DNA of 64,000 bases from NCBI GenBank assembly GCA_902777325.1, contig CACYTH010000006.1, forward strand, positions 1 through 64,000, written 5' to 3'. This document shows, piece after piece, positions 63,521 through 64,000 of this stretch; position 1 is the stretch's first letter; each line of letters starts with the position of its first letter. The stretch comes from an uncultured Coriobacteriaceae bacterium. GTDB lineage: Bacteria > Actinomycetota > Coriobacteriia > Coriobacteriales > Atopobiaceae. The notes under the pieces are model-generated. The model saw only the letters and a program-made list of their open reading frames with translations, had not been told where the DNA came from and ran no database searches. The position numbers and the translations under genes were made by a program.

Positions 63521-64000
63521 ATGGGCAGACATTCCCAACCCAGGCACCGCGGCTGCGGCTGCGCGCTGGTGGTCGCATGGGTCGTCCTCACCCTCGGCGT
63601 GATCGTCCTGCTCAGATCGTGCCTGTTCGATCGCGGCTACGACCACTCGTACGAGGGCTCGTGGGAGGGCTCTCCCGCAGCGGAACCCTACTATAACCGC
63701 AACAGCTTCCGAGTGGTGGGCGGCCGCTGCGTCTACGAGGGGGCGGCCGACATCGTGTGCCCAACCGGAGTCGACGTGTCGGCCTACCAGGCCGACATCG
63801 ACTGGCAGGCTGTGGCCTCCGACGGCATCGGCTTTGCCATGATTCGCGTGGGCTGGCGCGGCAACACCGACGGCTACCTGCACGAGGACATCTGCTTCGA
63901 GCAGAACTACGCGGGTGCGAGCGAGGCAGGGCTGCCCTGCGGCGTCTACTTCTTCTCGCAGGCAACCACCGCTGACGAGGCGCGCGAGGAGGCCCTGTTC
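63521..64000 (+). CDS. GH25 muramidase, N-terminal part (cut by window end)
   Basis: The first 160 codons of a gene that runs off the window. Residues about 15-36 are a membrane anchor or signal (LVVAWVVLTLGVIVLLRS). A spacer with Tyr/Ser/Glu leads to the GH25 catalytic domain, starting GVDVSAYQADIDWQAV with the conserved GVDVSxxQ...IDW pattern, then IGFAMIRVGWRG and GVYFFSQA. GH25 enzymes cleave the MurNAc-GlcNAc bond, here at the cell surface. The ATG at 63521 was chosen as the first one before the hydrophobic segment; the ribosome site (GAGGCAGG) is moderate. Confidence 0.9.
   Translation, partial: MGRHSQPRHRGCGCALVVAWVVLTLGVIVLLRSCLFDRGYDHSYEGSWEGSPAAEPYYNRNSFRVVGGRCVYEGAADIVCPTGVDVSAYQADIDWQAVASDGIGFAMIRVGWRGNTDGYLHEDICFEQNYAGASEAGLPCGVYFFSQATTADEAREEALF

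Overview
The window looks like chromosome of a strictly anaerobic, GC-rich actinobacterium of the class Coriobacteriia, probably an Olsenella/Atopobium-type organism. This is inferred from the very high GC content, strong AGGAGG-type ribosome sites, the class III (oxygen-sensitive) ribonucleotide reductase, an activase of the 2-hydroxyacyl-CoA dehydratase family, several Fe-S/flavin oxidoreductases and acyl-phosphate fermentation genes. I see no tRNA, rRNA, CRISPR array, insertion sequence or prophage.

Layout. 1-8.3 kb: M16C peptidase, nrdD-nrdG behind two tandem NrdR boxes, a small membrane protein and pepT. 8.5-14.9 kb: YD-repeat lipoprotein, a 1543-residue acyl-CoA dehydratase activase and its TetR-type regulator. 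15-22.7 kb: M18 aminopeptidase and xylulokinase, aldose epimerase, UPF0210 protein, a beta-lactamase-fold serine hydrolase and murB. 22.8-26.3 kb: an FMN riboswitch in front of a complete riboflavin ECF transporter (ribU, a fused double ATPase, ecfT); the linker of the fused ATPase is a 195-bp palindrome. 26.3-31.3 kb: glyoxalase, XRE-type membrane regulator, purL.

31.6-40.2 kb is the accessory-looking part: a TerB_N/TerB_C protein, a BrxD-type ATPase overlapping it by 4 nt, an AT-rich spacer with hairpins, a small Cro/C1-type regulator, a large DEAD/DEAH helicase and an unknown SEC-C protein. It resembles a stripped-down BREX-like ATPase/helicase module with no methyltransferase or PglZ and is the best candidate for an undescribed system. 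40.4-43.3 kb: PspA with a GIDE-domain membrane protein and a four-TM protein (envelope stress). 43.4-46.9 kb: asnS, a MarR regulator with two identical operators, a COG0523 GTPase.

47-55 kb is a redox island: a two-gene Fe-S/GltD-type electron-transfer unit, an FAD reductase of the fumarate-reductase family, an iron-sulfur flavoprotein and a PucR-type regulator. 55-63.3 kb carries two separate pta-buk pairs around an MFS carrier, an MBL-fold hydrolase and two small membrane proteins. The window ends inside a GH25 muramidase gene.

Intergenic DNA holds at least two dispersed palindromic repeat families, one with tandem 13-bp units and arms up to 76 nt (47085-47163, 57321-57471, fragments near 67-190).
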